Origin: SIAQ01 sp964484265
Lineage (GTDB): Bacteria > Planctomycetota > Planctomycetia > Gemmatales > Gemmataceae
Length of the DNA stretch: 64,000 nucleotides
Assembly: GCA_964484265.1 (NCBI GenBank)
Contig: CAZAFH010000003.1
Coordinates: 62,001 to 126,000, forward strand
Direction: 5' to 3'
The notes under the pieces were generated by a model. The model did no database searches, was not told where the DNA came from, and saw nothing but the letters and a program-made list of their open reading frames with translations. Shown piece by piece: positions 35,559-45,210 of the stretch. Position 1 is the first letter of the stretch. Every line of letters starts with the position of its first letter. Made by a program: the position numbers and the translations under genes.

Positions 35559-36827
35559 TCATTTCCCATTCCCCAGACAATAAAGAATCTCCTGACGTTG
35601 CCCGTCGCGCATCACGGCTGCGCGGATGTAGATTCGGCCGCCGCAGATTGTCGGCGTCGCCAGGGTTTCCTTGGCGAGTTGATTCTCGGCGACGAGTTCG
35701 AATTTTTTGGGATCTGCCTTGAAGATAAACGTCTTGCCAGCCTCATTCGTCGCATAAAGCAGATCGCCGACGAGCACGGGCGAGGCGCTGAACGCTCCGC
35801 CGAGCCGATCCTTCCAGACTTCCGCGCCGGTGTCGAATTTCCAGCACATGGCAATGCCGTTGTCGCTGACTCCGTAAAGGTAGCCGTGCTGGTAGATCAT
35901 GGAAGGCACATAGACTTGCGTCTTGATCTCCCACTCCGTCTTCATCGAGCCGTCGGTGCGAATGGCGGCAATGTGTTTTTTGGGATATCCGCCGCTGGTG
36001 ATGATGAGCTTGCCGTCGGTCACGGTGGAGGTGACGCATTCCTCGGTCGAACCTTTCGTTTCCCAGTATTTCTTGCCGCTCAGCGGATCGAGGCTGACGA
36101 CGAGATTGCAGCCGATAAAGAACAGCTGGTCCCGGCCATCGATCTTGTGGATGATCGGTGAAGCGTAGTTGGGCAGCTTGGGCCTTTCGACCTGCCAGAC
36201 AATCTTGCCCGTACCGCGATCGAGGCCGGCGATGACGCCTTTGCCCTTGTTGTCGGCGCCGACGAGCAGGAGCGACTGGTACACCGTGGGAGAGGACGCG
36301 AAGCCCTGGTGCAGCACGTAATCGGTGACCTTGGTCTGCCAGAGGATTTTGCCATCGCGCGAAAGTGCGGTGGCATGGATCGCCTTGTTGTTGAGGAAGT
36401 TTGCGAAGACGCGTTCGCCATCGCAGGCGAGCGTCGAGGAAGCGAGCGAACTCTTGCCATTGCCGCCTTTTACGAAATTGCCTTTGTGTACGACAGTTTC
36501 CCAAAGCTGCTTGCCCGTGATGCGATCGAAACAGAGCACCGATTGGGTCTCGTTGGCGGCATTGGCGGTGCCGAGAAAGATTTGATCGCCGACAACGATG
36601 GGCGAGCCATGCCCGCGTCCGGGAACGGGCGTTTGCCAGAGCACATTCTCCGTGTCGCTCCACTTGATCGGCGGCTGCTGTTTCGGATCGGCGATGCCAT
36701 CGCGGTTGGGCCCGCGCCACCACGGCCAATCACCCGGAGCGACGGCAATCGGCTTGACCGGTTCGCCTGCATGGGCCTTTGAATGAAACAACATGCTCAA
36801 CGCGAGAAGCAAGAATATCCGATGCAT
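35559..36827 (-). CDS. Secreted PQQ-type beta-propeller protein
   Basis: The start at 36827 begins a signal peptide (MHRIFLLLALSMLFHSKAHA); the frame extends further without support. The mature part opens with the planctomycete phrase DWPWWRGPNRDGIA and has about seven PQQ-like blades (VLCFDRITGKQLWE, VIAGLDRGTGKIVWQ, VVSLDPLSGKKYWE, CWKFDTGAEVWKD). No quinoprotein dehydrogenase catalytic domain is visible, so a binding or scaffold role is likelier than catalysis. Confidence 0.88.
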   Translation of the reverse strand: MHRIFLLLALSMLFHSKAHAGEPVKPIAVAPGDWPWWRGPNRDGIADPKQQPPIKWSDTENVLWQTPVPGRGHGSPIVVGDQIFLGTANAANETQSVLCFDRITGKQLWETVVHKGNFVKGGNGKSSLASSTLACDGERVFANFLNNKAIHATALSRDGKILWQTKVTDYVLHQGFASSPTVYQSLLLVGADNKGKGVIAGLDRGTGKIVWQVERPKLPNYASPIIHKIDGRDQLFFIGCNLVVSLDPLSGKKYWETKGSTEECVTSTVTDGKLIITSGGYPKKHIAAIRTDGSMKTEWEIKTQVYVPSMIYQHGYLYGVSDNGIAMCWKFDTGAEVWKDRLGGAFSASPVLVGDLLYATNEAGKTFIFKADPKKFELVAENQLAKETLATPTICGGRIYIRAAVMRDGQRQEILYCLGNGK

Positions 36828-37020
36828 GATGGACTGAACTCCAGGGTGGGATCGAAGAAATTGACGAAATCGAGGTACTGTCAGATTATTGATCCGCCGG
36901 TCGATCCGCCACGTAAGCCACCGCGTACAACAGCCTATTGCTGAGGCGATTCTACTGGCGGCAGGAGCCTTTTTCGGGTAAGATTCCATTACCTCCATCC
37001 AAGCATTCGGAGTTGCCGTC

Positions 37021-38391
37021 ATGCCTAGCCATTCGCCGTTTTGCACCGAGCCGGTTACTCGCCGAGGGTTCCTGCGTGCAGGCGCGTTCGCACTGGGCGG
37101 GATGTCACTCGCGGACGTGATCAGGGCTCGCGCCACTGTCGGACGTGAGCGTACTGATACAGCCGTCATCCTGCTCTATTTGCACGGCGGCCCATCGCAC
37201 CTTGAGACCTACGACCTCAAGCCGAGCGCGCCGATCGAGTATCGCAGCATCTTCGATCCGATCCGCACCAATGTGCCGGGAATGGACGTGTGCGAGCACC
37301 TGCCGATGCACGCCCGGATCGCCGACAAATTCACGCTGATCCGCTCGGTCTGCCATACGATGACGAGCCACACCGATGGCGGGATCGAAGTGTTGACGGG
37401 CAAGACGCCGACGCGGCCGGATCCCACGAGCACCTCATCGAGCGAACATCCCGACGTCGGCAGCCACGCCAGCCGAGCGCGCGGCTACGGGCCGGACATC
37501 ATGCCGCCGTATGTCGCGATTCCGTCCCGGCTCTACATGATCACGCCGACTTATCTGGGCTCGCACAATGGCCCGCTCAATGCCGGCGATCCTTCGCAGG
37601 CGAATTATCGCCTGAGCAGTGCGAATCTGCCGGTCGGCGTCGATCTGCAACGCCTCGACGATCGCCGGGCGCTGCGTGATCGCTTCGATTCGCTCCGGCG
37701 AAATCTCGACGTGAACGGGCAGTTCGAGGGCAACGATCAGTTTCGCTCCATCGCGCTCCAGATGGTCACGAGCAGCCGGGTCACGGAGGCCTTCGACATT
37801 CAGCGCGAATGCCCGACGCTGCGCGACCGTTATGGCCGAAATATCTGGGGCCAGGGATGTCTACTCGCGCGGCGATTGGCCGAGGCGGGCACGGCGGTTA
37901 TTTCGCTGATGATCAACACGCCGCGCGTCGGCCAAGAATTCACCAACTGGGACGACCATATCCTGAACGCGATGCGGCCCGGCCATTTCGGGTCGTACAT
38001 GAGCGTGCGCCTGCCGTACTATGATCGAGCGTTGAGCGCGTTGATCGAAGACATTTACATGCGCGGCCTGGATCGCAAGATCATGGTTGTCGCAATGGGT
38101 GAATTCGGGCGAACGCCTCGCCTGAGCAACAACGCCAGCGGAACCGGACGCGACCATTGGCCGAACGCCATGAGCGTGCTCGTCTCCGGCGGCGGGTATC
38201 GCATGGGCCAGGTGATCGGCGCGACGAACTCGCGCGGCGAATACCCGACGCAGCGCGTGCTGTCGCCCAAAGACGTACTGGCGACGATGTATCAACACCT
38301 GGGCATCGATCCGCGGCATGCCTGGATCGACCACACTGGCAGGCCGCAACCTATCCTCACGGACGGAACGCCAATCGCGGAGTTGGGGTAG
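37021..38391 (+). CDS. DUF1501 protein with Tat-type signal, second copy
   Basis: GGAG lies about nine bases before the ATG. A twin-arginine signal (TRRGFLRAGAFALGGMSLAD) leads into DUF1501: ILLYLHGGPSHLETYDLKP, VGSHASRARGYG, RDRYGRNIWGQGCLLARRL, NWDDHILNAMRPGHF, MVVAMGEFGRTPRL and GRDHWPNAMSVLVSGGG. It is only distantly similar to the copy at 31962 and has no DUF1549 partner next to it. A small membrane-protein gene follows 36 bases later. Confidence 0.9.
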   Translation: MPSHSPFCTEPVTRRGFLRAGAFALGGMSLADVIRARATVGRERTDTAVILLYLHGGPSHLETYDLKPSAPIEYRSIFDPIRTNVPGMDVCEHLPMHARIADKFTLIRSVCHTMTSHTDGGIEVLTGKTPTRPDPTSTSSSEHPDVGSHASRARGYGPDIMPPYVAIPSRLYMITPTYLGSHNGPLNAGDPSQANYRLSSANLPVGVDLQRLDDRRALRDRFDSLRRNLDVNGQFEGNDQFRSIALQMVTSSRVTEAFDIQRECPTLRDRYGRNIWGQGCLLARRLAEAGTAVISLMINTPRVGQEFTNWDDHILNAMRPGHFGSYMSVRLPYYDRALSALIEDIYMRGLDRKIMVVAMGEFGRTPRLSNNASGTGRDHWPNAMSVLVSGGGYRMGQVIGATNSRGEYPTQRVLSPKDVLATMYQHLGIDPRHAWIDHTGRPQPILTDGTPIAELG

Positions 38392-38427
38392 CATTTCGAA
38401 GAACTTCTTCATGCAAGGATCGCGTCC

Positions 38428-38877
38428 ATGAAAATTGTCCGCAGCATCGTCAGTGTTATAGTCGGTCTGGCCGTTGCTTTTTGCGTAGTCGCCAGCCTGG
38501 AATTCGCTGGGCACTCGATGTTTCCTGTTCCAAAAGACACACAGGAAAAATTGATGAACGAGGAGCTATCCCGACAAGAAAAGTGGGAGATCGTGAAAAC
38601 GCTTCCCACGGGCGCCCTCGCAGCCGTGCCGATTGCGTGGATGTGCGGTGCGTTCCTCGGCGGATTCGCCGCGGCAGCGATCGCGGGATGTTGCAAGGCG
38701 TTTCACGCGGGGGTCATCGGCGTGCTCATCCTGGCAGCATCGATCGCCATGGTGATGATGATTCCCAGCCCCGACTGGGTGATCCTGATCGGCCTGGGTA
38801 CGCCGTTGCCCCTGTCGTACGCTGCGGCGTGCTTGGCGTCACGCCTGTTCCCGCCGCGCGAGGCTACTTCGGCATGA
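38428..38877 (+). CDS. Small membrane protein of unknown function
   Basis: This 149-residue protein has about four hydrophobic segments (residues 5-25, 62-85, 93-110, 116-138). Glycine zippers such as GAFLGGFAAAAIAG suggest tight helix packing. An AAGGA ribosome site is present. The stop overlaps the next start (ATGA at 38874), so translation of the two genes is coupled. No family recognised. Confidence 0.75.
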   Translation: MKIVRSIVSVIVGLAVAFCVVASLEFAGHSMFPVPKDTQEKLMNEELSRQEKWEIVKTLPTGALAAVPIAWMCGAFLGGFAAAAIAGCCKAFHAGVIGVLILAASIAMVMMIPSPDWVILIGLGTPLPLSYAAACLASRLFPPREATSA

Positions 38878-40145
38878 GAAGAATCCTGGCCATTTGCGTG
38901 CTTCTTTTCAGCCTCTCGACACTCCGCGCGGAACCTCTTCGTGTCGGCGCCGCGGCATGCGATATCACTCCGCCGACCGGCTTCGCGATGTGGGGCTACG
39001 GCGCTCGCCGCGACAAGGCCTCGACCGGCGTCCGCGATCGTCTCATGGCTCGCGCCGTGGTGCTCGAAGTCGGCAAAGAGAAACTCGCTGTTGTCGGCCT
39101 TGACCTCGGCCGTGCCCCGACACGCGACAGCCTGGCCAACATTCGCAAGCTCATCAAACAGGCGGCAAAGTTCGAGACGGTCTTTCTCGTCGCCAGCCAC
39201 ACCCATCATGGCCCCGTGATCGAGCTAGACGATTGGCCGAGCAAAGAAAAATCCTACGTTCGCGAACTCGAACGCAAACTCGCGGGAGTGGTCATCGACG
39301 CCGACAAGAAATTGCAACGCGCGACGATGGGCGTCGTCTCGCACGATGTCGGCTTCAATCGCAATCGCCATTCGAAACGCGCGGACAAACCCGTCGATCG
39401 CGAGATGTTGATCGCTCGGTTCGATGGTCCCAAGGGCAAGCCGATCGCGCATCTCGTGCACTTCGCCGCCCATCCGACGATGCTCTCGGCAAAGCTGTAC
39501 GAGTTCTCGCCGGACTTTCCGGGCTTTCTCGCCGCCCACGTCGAGAAGGAACTCGGCGGCGTCTGCCTGTATCTTCAAGGGGCGGCCGGTGATCTGTCGC
39601 CCAATCCCCCCGCGGAATACACACCCGAGGCGTTCGGCGGCGCGGTCGGCGAGTTCGTCGTGGCCAAAAGCCGAACGCTGAAGTGCGTTCTGAGTGAGCC
39701 GAGAGATTTGAAATCGCGCGAACGCGATTTCAAATTCACGTCGCGCATCGATCTTTCCAATCCTCTCGTTTACGGCGTCTACTCCCTGGCGTTCTTCCCT
39801 CGCCTCGTCGAATTCTACGAACGCGAATACCGCGACGGCGTTCGGCCCCACGTCACCACGGCCCTCCTGGATCGGCGTATCGGCTTCGTCGGCGTGTCCG
39901 GCGAGCTATTTACCAGTCACGCGATTCATCTGAAACGCCGGGCGCGGTTGGAGCATCTGTTCGTATTCGGTTACTGCAACGACTATCACCAATATTTCCC
40001 GACGATCGAGGCCGTCGCCGAGGGCGGCTACGGCGCGGATTTCACCGTCAGCCCCATCGAAATCGGCGCCGGCGAACGAATGATGGATCAGTCGCTGCTC
40101 GACCTTTTGGAACTGCAGGGAAAGATCCGCTTTCCGAAACGATGA
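38874..40145 (+). CDS. Secreted neutral/alkaline ceramidase-like protein
   Basis: A signal peptide ends LRA-EP. The mature protein has the N-terminal pattern of the alkaline ceramidase family: VGAAACDITPPTGFAMWGYG, LDLGRAP, VASHTHHGP (metal-binding histidines), HFAAHPTML, LYLQGAAGDLSP and a late YCNDYHQYFPT. Classical ceramidases are longer (about 650 residues or more). This 423-residue form matches the short planctomycete group whose substrate is not known. It is coupled to the membrane protein upstream. Confidence 0.8.
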   Translation: MRRILAICVLLFSLSTLRAEPLRVGAAACDITPPTGFAMWGYGARRDKASTGVRDRLMARAVVLEVGKEKLAVVGLDLGRAPTRDSLANIRKLIKQAAKFETVFLVASHTHHGPVIELDDWPSKEKSYVRELERKLAGVVIDADKKLQRATMGVVSHDVGFNRNRHSKRADKPVDREMLIARFDGPKGKPIAHLVHFAAHPTMLSAKLYEFSPDFPGFLAAHVEKELGGVCLYLQGAAGDLSPNPPAEYTPEAFGGAVGEFVVAKSRTLKCVLSEPRDLKSRERDFKFTSRIDLSNPLVYGVYSLAFFPRLVEFYEREYRDGVRPHVTTALLDRRIGFVGVSGELFTSHAIHLKRRARLEHLFVFGYCNDYHQYFPTIEAVAEGGYGADFTVSPIEIGAGERMMDQSLLDLLELQGKIRFPKR

Positions 40146-40195
40146 GTTTGCCTGGTCCGCAAAAACTGCTATCGCACCAAAACGACGCCTGGCGG

Positions 40196-40201
40196 TATAA
40201 T
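40196..40201 (+). promoter_or_regulatory. Consensus -10 box before the ctpA-like gene
   Basis: A perfect TATAAT lies 55 bases before ATG 40256, in the only gap between two genes. No good -35 is found 16-18 bases upstream (TCGCAC is the nearest), so activator help or a different element is possible. Confidence 0.45.
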
Positions 40202-40255
40202 TTTCTCATTACGACTTTGCCTGTCGAAATATCTAGCACAAAGGATTGACAACCC

Positions 40256-41752
40256 ATGTCACGCTGGAATCTTGCTTGGTTGCTGGGCATCACTTTCGCT
40301 GCCATCGCAGGCATTTCGATCACCTTCAGCGCGCCGTCCCGGGCGACGAGCGTGAAGGGGAAGCACGAGAACCTCAAGCTCGTCGTCGATGTGCTCGAGG
40401 AGGTCCAGAAACGCTACGTCCGCGAGCTCGATCAGGAAAAGTCGCGCGAACTCGTCGAAGCGATGATTAACGGCGGACTCGAAAAGCTCGATCCGCATTC
40501 GGCCTTCATCGGAGCCGAGGAGTACAAGCTCTTCCGCCAAAGCACGCGGGGCAAGTTCGGCGGCGTCGGCATCCGCCTGGGTTTCGATCCGCGCATCGGC
40601 GGGTTTCTCGTCGAAAGCCCGATGGCGGGCACGCCCGCATATGAAGCAGGCGTCATGGCGGGCGACATTATTCTCAAGGTCGATGGCGCCGCCATCGGCG
40701 AATGGAACCTCAAGAAAGTCGTCGATCATATCCAGGGCGATCCGGGCACGGATGTCACGCTCACCGTTCTTCACGAAGGATCCAAGAAGCCGGTCGATCT
40801 GAAAATGACTCGCGCGGAAATCAAGATCGAAAGCGTCATGGGCGATCAGCGCGATAAGGTCGATCTGAAAAAATGGGACTTCTGGGTCGATCCAGGTTCC
40901 AAAATCGCCTATGTCCGCGTCACCGCATTCACCGAGACTACCGTCGAAGAACTCACGCGCGTCGTGGACGCACTGCAAAAAACCGGCATGCGTGGTCTGG
41001 TCGTCGATCTTCGCAACAACCCCGGCGGCCTGCTCCGCGCGGCTGTCGATGTCTCGTCGATGTTCATTCCCGATGGCAAGACCGTCGTCACCACCAAGGG
41101 GCGAGGGAATAAGATCGACGAGAGTTTTCTTTCCAAACTTCGCAGCAACATGAAACCCGGAACTTCTTATCCGATGGCGATCCTCATCAATCGCTATAGC
41201 GCCAGCGCCAGCGAAATCGTCGCGGCTGCGCTGCAGGATCACCTCCGGGCCATCATCGTCGGCGAGCGCAGCTTTGGCAAAGGCAGCGTGCAAAATCTGA
41301 TCGAAATGGAAGACGGCCAAACCGCGCTGAAACTCACTACCGCCAGTTATTGGCGGCCCAGCGGGCGGAACATCCATCGCTTCCCCGACAGCAAAGAAAC
41401 CGATGACTGGGGCGTGAAACCGACCAAGGGATACGAAGTCAAACTCACCGATGAGGAACGCCTCGAGTACTTCAAATGGCGGCGCGATCGCGACATTATT
41501 CGACGGCCAGACCAGCCGGCCAAGGCGGAACCGAACGGCGAGAAAAAAACCGACAAGGAGTTCCGCGACCGCGTGCTGGACAAGGCTGTCGAGTACATCC
41601 GTGCCGAGATCGCCAAGCAAGCACGGCAAGAAGCCGTCCCCGGCCCGGCGAATCCAGCCAATCCGATCGCTGAGCCTCGCCAGGCATCGTCATCTCGGCG
41701 TGATCTCTTCGCCGACGTCACCGACCGTAGCTACCGCAATATTTCGCGGTGA
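40256..41752 (+). CDS. C-terminal processing (S41) serine protease with PDZ domain
   Basis: An N-terminal signal anchor is followed by helix-rich sequence with LDPHSAFI, a PDZ domain (GVGIRLGFDP... AYEAGVMAGDIILKVDG), and the S41 catalytic core: LVVDLRNNPGGLL, nucleophile motif RYSASASEIVAAALQDH and the lysine base in GERSFGKGSVQ. The C-terminal 90 residues are charged. Ctp proteases trim periplasmic or cell-wall-enzyme substrates. AAGGA precedes the ATG. The stop overlaps the next gene. Confidence 0.92.
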   Translation: MSRWNLAWLLGITFAAIAGISITFSAPSRATSVKGKHENLKLVVDVLEEVQKRYVRELDQEKSRELVEAMINGGLEKLDPHSAFIGAEEYKLFRQSTRGKFGGVGIRLGFDPRIGGFLVESPMAGTPAYEAGVMAGDIILKVDGAAIGEWNLKKVVDHIQGDPGTDVTLTVLHEGSKKPVDLKMTRAEIKIESVMGDQRDKVDLKKWDFWVDPGSKIAYVRVTAFTETTVEELTRVVDALQKTGMRGLVVDLRNNPGGLLRAAVDVSSMFIPDGKTVVTTKGRGNKIDESFLSKLRSNMKPGTSYPMAILINRYSASASEIVAAALQDHLRAIIVGERSFGKGSVQNLIEMEDGQTALKLTTASYWRPSGRNIHRFPDSKETDDWGVKPTKGYEVKLTDEERLEYFKWRRDRDIIRRPDQPAKAEPNGEKKTDKEFRDRVLDKAVEYIRAEIAKQARQEAVPGPANPANPIAEPRQASSSRRDLFADVTDRSYRNISR

Positions 41753-42435
41753 ATGGGACCATGCTCGGCATCTTCGCCAAACAACCGGCCGTCGGCGCGG
41801 TGAAGACGCGCCTCGCCCAGGCGACTTCGCCGGAGTGGGCCTGCGCCGTGGCCGAGGCGTTCCTGCTGGATACCCTGGATCGCTTCGCACAGCTTGATGT
41901 CTGCCGGACGGTGGTCTTTGCACCGCCAACCGCGTCGGATTACTTCGTCTCGCTTGGTGGCGGCCGCTACGAAACGATCGCACAATCCGCAGGCGATCTT
42001 GGCGAGCGCTTGCAACATTTCTTTTCCCATGCACGCCAGAAGGGCCATGCACGCATCGTCGCGATCGGAGCGGACAGTCCCACCTTGCCGATCGCGTTGG
42101 TGCGTTCCGCGTTCGATCTGCTCGGCGAGCATGACGTCGTCATCAGCCCGGCGTTCGACGGTGGCTACACTCTGATCGGCTGCAACCAGCGCGAGATTCC
42201 GCTTTTCACGGGCATCGAGTGGAGCACGTCGCGCGTACTCGAACAAACGATCACGCAAGCGACGCACGCCTCCGCTCGGCTCGCGCTGCTGCCGCCCTGG
42301 TATGACGTCGATACGCTCGACGATTGGCGGATGTTGCGCGGCCACGTTATGGCAATCCGGGCAAGCGGCGAAGACCCGGGCGTGCGGAGAACCGAGGAGC
42401 TTTGCGCGAGAGAAGATTGGGGTAAGCAAGCGTAA
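41749..42435 (+). CDS. DUF2064/TIGR04282-type glycosyltransferase-like protein
   Basis: The pattern is that of the TIGR04282 family: LGIFAKQPAVGAVKTRLA at the start, GDLGERLQHFF, IGADSPTLP and FDGGYTLIGC. The fold is nucleotidyltransferase/GT-A-like, with the Asp of GADSP as metal ligand. Family members are associated with arsenosugar or polysaccharide pathways, but the substrate here is unknown. A GTG at 41749 overlaps the upstream stop by four bases; ATG 41761 is an equally possible start. Confidence 0.85.
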   Translation: MNGTMLGIFAKQPAVGAVKTRLAQATSPEWACAVAEAFLLDTLDRFAQLDVCRTVVFAPPTASDYFVSLGGGRYETIAQSAGDLGERLQHFFSHARQKGHARIVAIGADSPTLPIALVRSAFDLLGEHDVVISPAFDGGYTLIGCNQREIPLFTGIEWSTSRVLEQTITQATHASARLALLPPWYDVDTLDDWRMLRGHVMAIRASGEDPGVRRTEELCAREDWGKQA

Positions 42436-42505
42436 ATCCGCATTGCGTCGCGTGAATCGGAACGCTATATTCCGCGCGGGCATACTCGCGTCGGAGCGTT
42501 GCGTG

Positions 42506-42994
42506 ATGAAGGACTCGGGACGATTGCTGTGGCTGGGAGTCGGGCTGATGCTCGGCATCACCGCGGCGTTGTTGTTTCGCACGCAAGAGATCCCTCGCGC
42601 CTTGGCGGGCAACGACCGCGTCGAGGACTATATCATCACCACCGGCCCCGTGACGGTGAACGTCAACGTACTCGCCGACGGCGTTTGGATTCTCGACTAC
42701 CGAGCGGGAAAATTGCTTGGCACCATCGTTGATCGCAATCTGGGCAGAGTTCTCAACTGGGCCGAGGTCGATCTGGTTCAAGAATTCGAGATTCCACCCA
42801 AGCAAAACGTACATTTTCTGATGACGGCCGGCACGCCGATCGCGGGACAGACGGCTCTGTATCTTACCGAAATCAACACAGGCCGATTCGGCGTGTACAC
42901 GATGGCGCCGCGCCCAGACAACCGCGGCATGATGATCCGCCGCCACGACAGAACGCAGTTCCGCCCGCCGGTCCCACCGCCGCAGAACCCGTAG
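42506..42994 (+). CDS. Membrane-anchored protein of unknown function
   Basis: The start at ATG 42506 is supported by GGAG at 42493-42496 and by the membrane anchor that follows (LLWLGVGLMLGITAALLF). The 162-residue product then has a beta-rich outer part (DGVWILDYRAGKLLGTIVDR, VHFLMTAGTPIAGQTALYL) and a proline-rich end. No family recognised. Probably in the same operon as the two genes upstream. Confidence 0.65.
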   Translation: MKDSGRLLWLGVGLMLGITAALLFRTQEIPRALAGNDRVEDYIITTGPVTVNVNVLADGVWILDYRAGKLLGTIVDRNLGRVLNWAEVDLVQEFEIPPKQNVHFLMTAGTPIAGQTALYLTEINTGRFGVYTMAPRPDNRGMMIRRHDRTQFRPPVPPPQNP

Positions 42995-43062
42995 GCCTTA
43001 AGCAATTGAGGCGATGGCAAAGATTATACTTCGAGCGGACCGAAATGAGACATTTTGGAATG

Positions 43063-43122
43063 GTGGCACAGACATTCTTGTCTGTGTTACCTCCCGCACA
43101 GACAAGAATGTCAGTGCCACCG
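43063..43122. repeat. Palindromic repeat, family GGTGGCACAGACA, copy 1
   Basis: Arms 43063-43087 and 43098-43122 match at 24 of 25 bases. A second copy in the opposite orientation is at 54538-54597, and both keep the TTTGGAAT-type flank on one side. The rest of the 255-base gap holds the ribosome site of the next gene and nothing else recognised. Confidence 0.85.
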
Positions 43123-43249
43123 AGGTCCCAATCCATACCGCGAAACGTATAAGTACACGCCAGAATTTAGGATTGTGCTTTCCTGGGTCGATACGAGTGG
43201 GTAATTTCTCATTGGATTCAAGTTCCTCAAACAAAATAGGAGTTATTCG

Positions 43250-43600
43250 ATGAAATTCATGTTTGCCGGCTTTGCTTTGGTGGTTGCGGCCCTACTTGCA
43301 ACAACCGAGGCGAATTTCGCTCAGGAAAAGAAGACCGACAAGAAGGCGAAAGAAGTCGTGCTCAAGGGCCTGGTCGCTTGCAACAAATGTGAGTTGAACC
43401 AATCGACCAAGTGCGAAACGGTCATCGTCGTGAAAGACGAAAAATCGAAAAAGGACGTCGTCTACTTCTTCGACGCAAAAGCTCACAAGAAATACCACGA
43501 CGGCATCTGCGCCGCCGCCAAGAACGGCAGCGTCACCGGCACGGTGAAGGACGACGGCAAGAAGAAAGTCGTGACCGTGAGCAAAGTGGCGTATGATTAA
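43250..43600 (+). CDS. Small secreted cysteine-containing protein
   Basis: TAGGAG seven bases before ATG 43250 fixes the start. The signal peptide ends NFA-QE. The mature 90 residues have GLVACNKCELNQSTKCETV, then YFFDAKAHKKYHDGICAAAK and a lysine-rich end, giving a C-x2-C-x6-C plus a later C that could bind metal or form disulfides. This resembles a small planctomycete secreted family, perhaps DUF6370, but I am not sure of the number. Function unknown. Confidence 0.7.
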   Translation: MKFMFAGFALVVAALLATTEANFAQEKKTDKKAKEVVLKGLVACNKCELNQSTKCETVIVVKDEKSKKDVVYFFDAKAHKKYHDGICAAAKNGSVTGTVKDDGKKKVVTVSKVAYD

Positions 43601-43621
43601 CGAATTCGAATAATCGCGTGC

Positions 43622-43657
43622 GGCTCGGCGCTCCGGTTCTATTGCGAGCGCTGGGCC
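43622..43657. terminator. Hairpin between convergent genes
   Basis: GGCTCGGCGCTC pairs with GAGCGCTGGGCC at 10 of 12 positions, centred in the 77-base gap between the secreted-protein gene and the minus-strand transporter gene. Confidence 0.6.
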
Positions 43658-43677
43658 CTACGGAATTTCTTCAATTG

Positions 43678-45042
43678 TCACTTCGTCGATTCCATTTTCT
43701 CCTCTGCCATTCGCGTCGGAGCCAATTCCGTATCACTTTGCAAGTGCTTTGCTCCAATGAACCAGAATACAGACGCTCCAAGACACATGATCGAGACGGT
43801 CAAGAAGCCCGCCGTCATCGTCGGATCGCGGAAGTAGCCGTTGATCAGTCCGATGATCGTGGGCGAGATGGCGTCGCCAAAAGCGTGAATAATGAGGATG
43901 TTCAGCGCGAAAGCACTCGCGCGGATCGACGGGTGGGTCACGTTGGCGAGAATCGTGTTGGTCGGTCCGGTGTTGAAGAAGAGACAAAAACACGCCAGGA
44001 AAACAAAGACCCAGGCGAGCGGAAACGGGAACCAGATCGCGCCAAGCAGAAGCGGAAAGGCCGTCGCCATCGCAATCGCCGAGACGATAAAGTAGGCGCC
44101 TGGAATTTTCGGTTTGAGCATATCGCCGACGAGTCCGCCGATAATCGTGGCGCCGAGGCCGGAAACGACGACGATGCCGCCGAAGATCGTATTGACTTCC
44201 GCGAGCGTCCTGGCCGACTCTTCCGGCGAAACGACATTCGCGCCAATGATGCGTGCCGTGGCGAAACGCGGCATGAAAAAGCCGATCCCGCCGAGCGCGA
44301 ACGTCATTGCCGTCATTCCGAGAGTCACGTAGAGGTACGATCTCGTTTTTAGCATGACCACATAGTCTGCCCATTTCGCTTGACGCATGACGGCGCCCGG
44401 ATCCGCTCCTCCTCGCGGCGGATCACGCATAAGGAAGCACCAGATTCCCAGGATCAAGCCGGGCGGCACGACGACGTAAAACGCCCAGCGCCAGTCGTTC
44501 ATCCAGTGCGAGACCTGCCCGCCAAGAACGTAGCCCAGCGCGCTGCCGACGGGGATTGCCATGTAGAAAAAGGCCATGACCAGCCCGCGGCGTTGAACGG
44601 GAAAGAGGTCCGAGATCACTGTCGGCGCGACCGGGCCATAGGCTGCCTCGCCCACGCCGACCAGGCATCGCGTGAGGAATAGGACGGTGAAACTGTTCGC
44701 AAACCCGGACGCACCGCTAGCGAGACTCCAAACTACCACGCCGATGCCGACCAGAAACCAGCGTGACCAGCGATCTGCGAGCAGGCCGAAAACGGGAGAA
44801 AATAGCATGTAGGAGAGCATGAACGCCATGACGAGCGAACCCATCTTGGCTTCGATGCTGGTATCGACGCGCTGCCTGGTCTCGGGATCGCGCGGGTATT
44901 CCGCTTCCGGGAACATCGTCTCTTCGATCTGCGACTCCACCGCCGCCAAAACCTGGCGATCAATGTAGTTGAAGAGATTGATCAGCACCAGCAGCGCCAG
45001 GGCGATGTTGGCGCGGCTGAAAATTCCTTCCGTGGTGGTCAT
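43678..45042 (-). CDS. MFS transporter (spinster-like)
   Basis: Twelve hydrophobic segments over 454 residues. Family features are LVLINLFNYIDRQVLAAV at helix 1, the loop 2-3 motif GLLADRWSRWFLVGIG, and RCLVGVGEAAYGPVAPTVISD at helix 4-5, typical of the spinster/Spns-like group. An insert around residues 35-60 (EAEYPRDPETRQRVD) lies between helices 1 and 2. The substrate is not predictable; lipids, sugars or organic acids are all seen in this group. Confidence 0.9.
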   Translation of the reverse strand: MTTTEGIFSRANIALALLVLINLFNYIDRQVLAAVESQIEETMFPEAEYPRDPETRQRVDTSIEAKMGSLVMAFMLSYMLFSPVFGLLADRWSRWFLVGIGVVVWSLASGASGFANSFTVLFLTRCLVGVGEAAYGPVAPTVISDLFPVQRRGLVMAFFYMAIPVGSALGYVLGGQVSHWMNDWRWAFYVVVPPGLILGIWCFLMRDPPRGGADPGAVMRQAKWADYVVMLKTRSYLYVTLGMTAMTFALGGIGFFMPRFATARIIGANVVSPEESARTLAEVNTIFGGIVVVSGLGATIIGGLVGDMLKPKIPGAYFIVSAIAMATAFPLLLGAIWFPFPLAWVFVFLACFCLFFNTGPTNTILANVTHPSIRASAFALNILIIHAFGDAISPTIIGLINGYFRDPTMTAGFLTVSIMCLGASVFWFIGAKHLQSDTELAPTRMAEEKMESTK

Positions 45043-45128
45043 GGGCTATTCTCGTGCCGGTGGGGGATTGGGATTTGCCATAATTTACGAAATCGTTCGG
45101 AGAGTCGCCACGGAAATTGTGCAAACCG

Positions 45129-45157
45129 TTGACGCGCGAATGGTTCCTTTGTATCTT
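45129..45157 (+). promoter_or_regulatory. Probable housekeeping promoter of rpsR
   Basis: TTGACG (45129-45134), a 17-base spacer and TATCTT (45152-45157) form a good sigma70-type promoter, with a start point near 45164 and ATG at 45211. Confidence 0.6.
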
Positions 45158-45210
45158 GATTATTTATTCCAACGCCGTCTCCAAAGCTCTTTGCACGAGG
45201 TTTGTTCGAT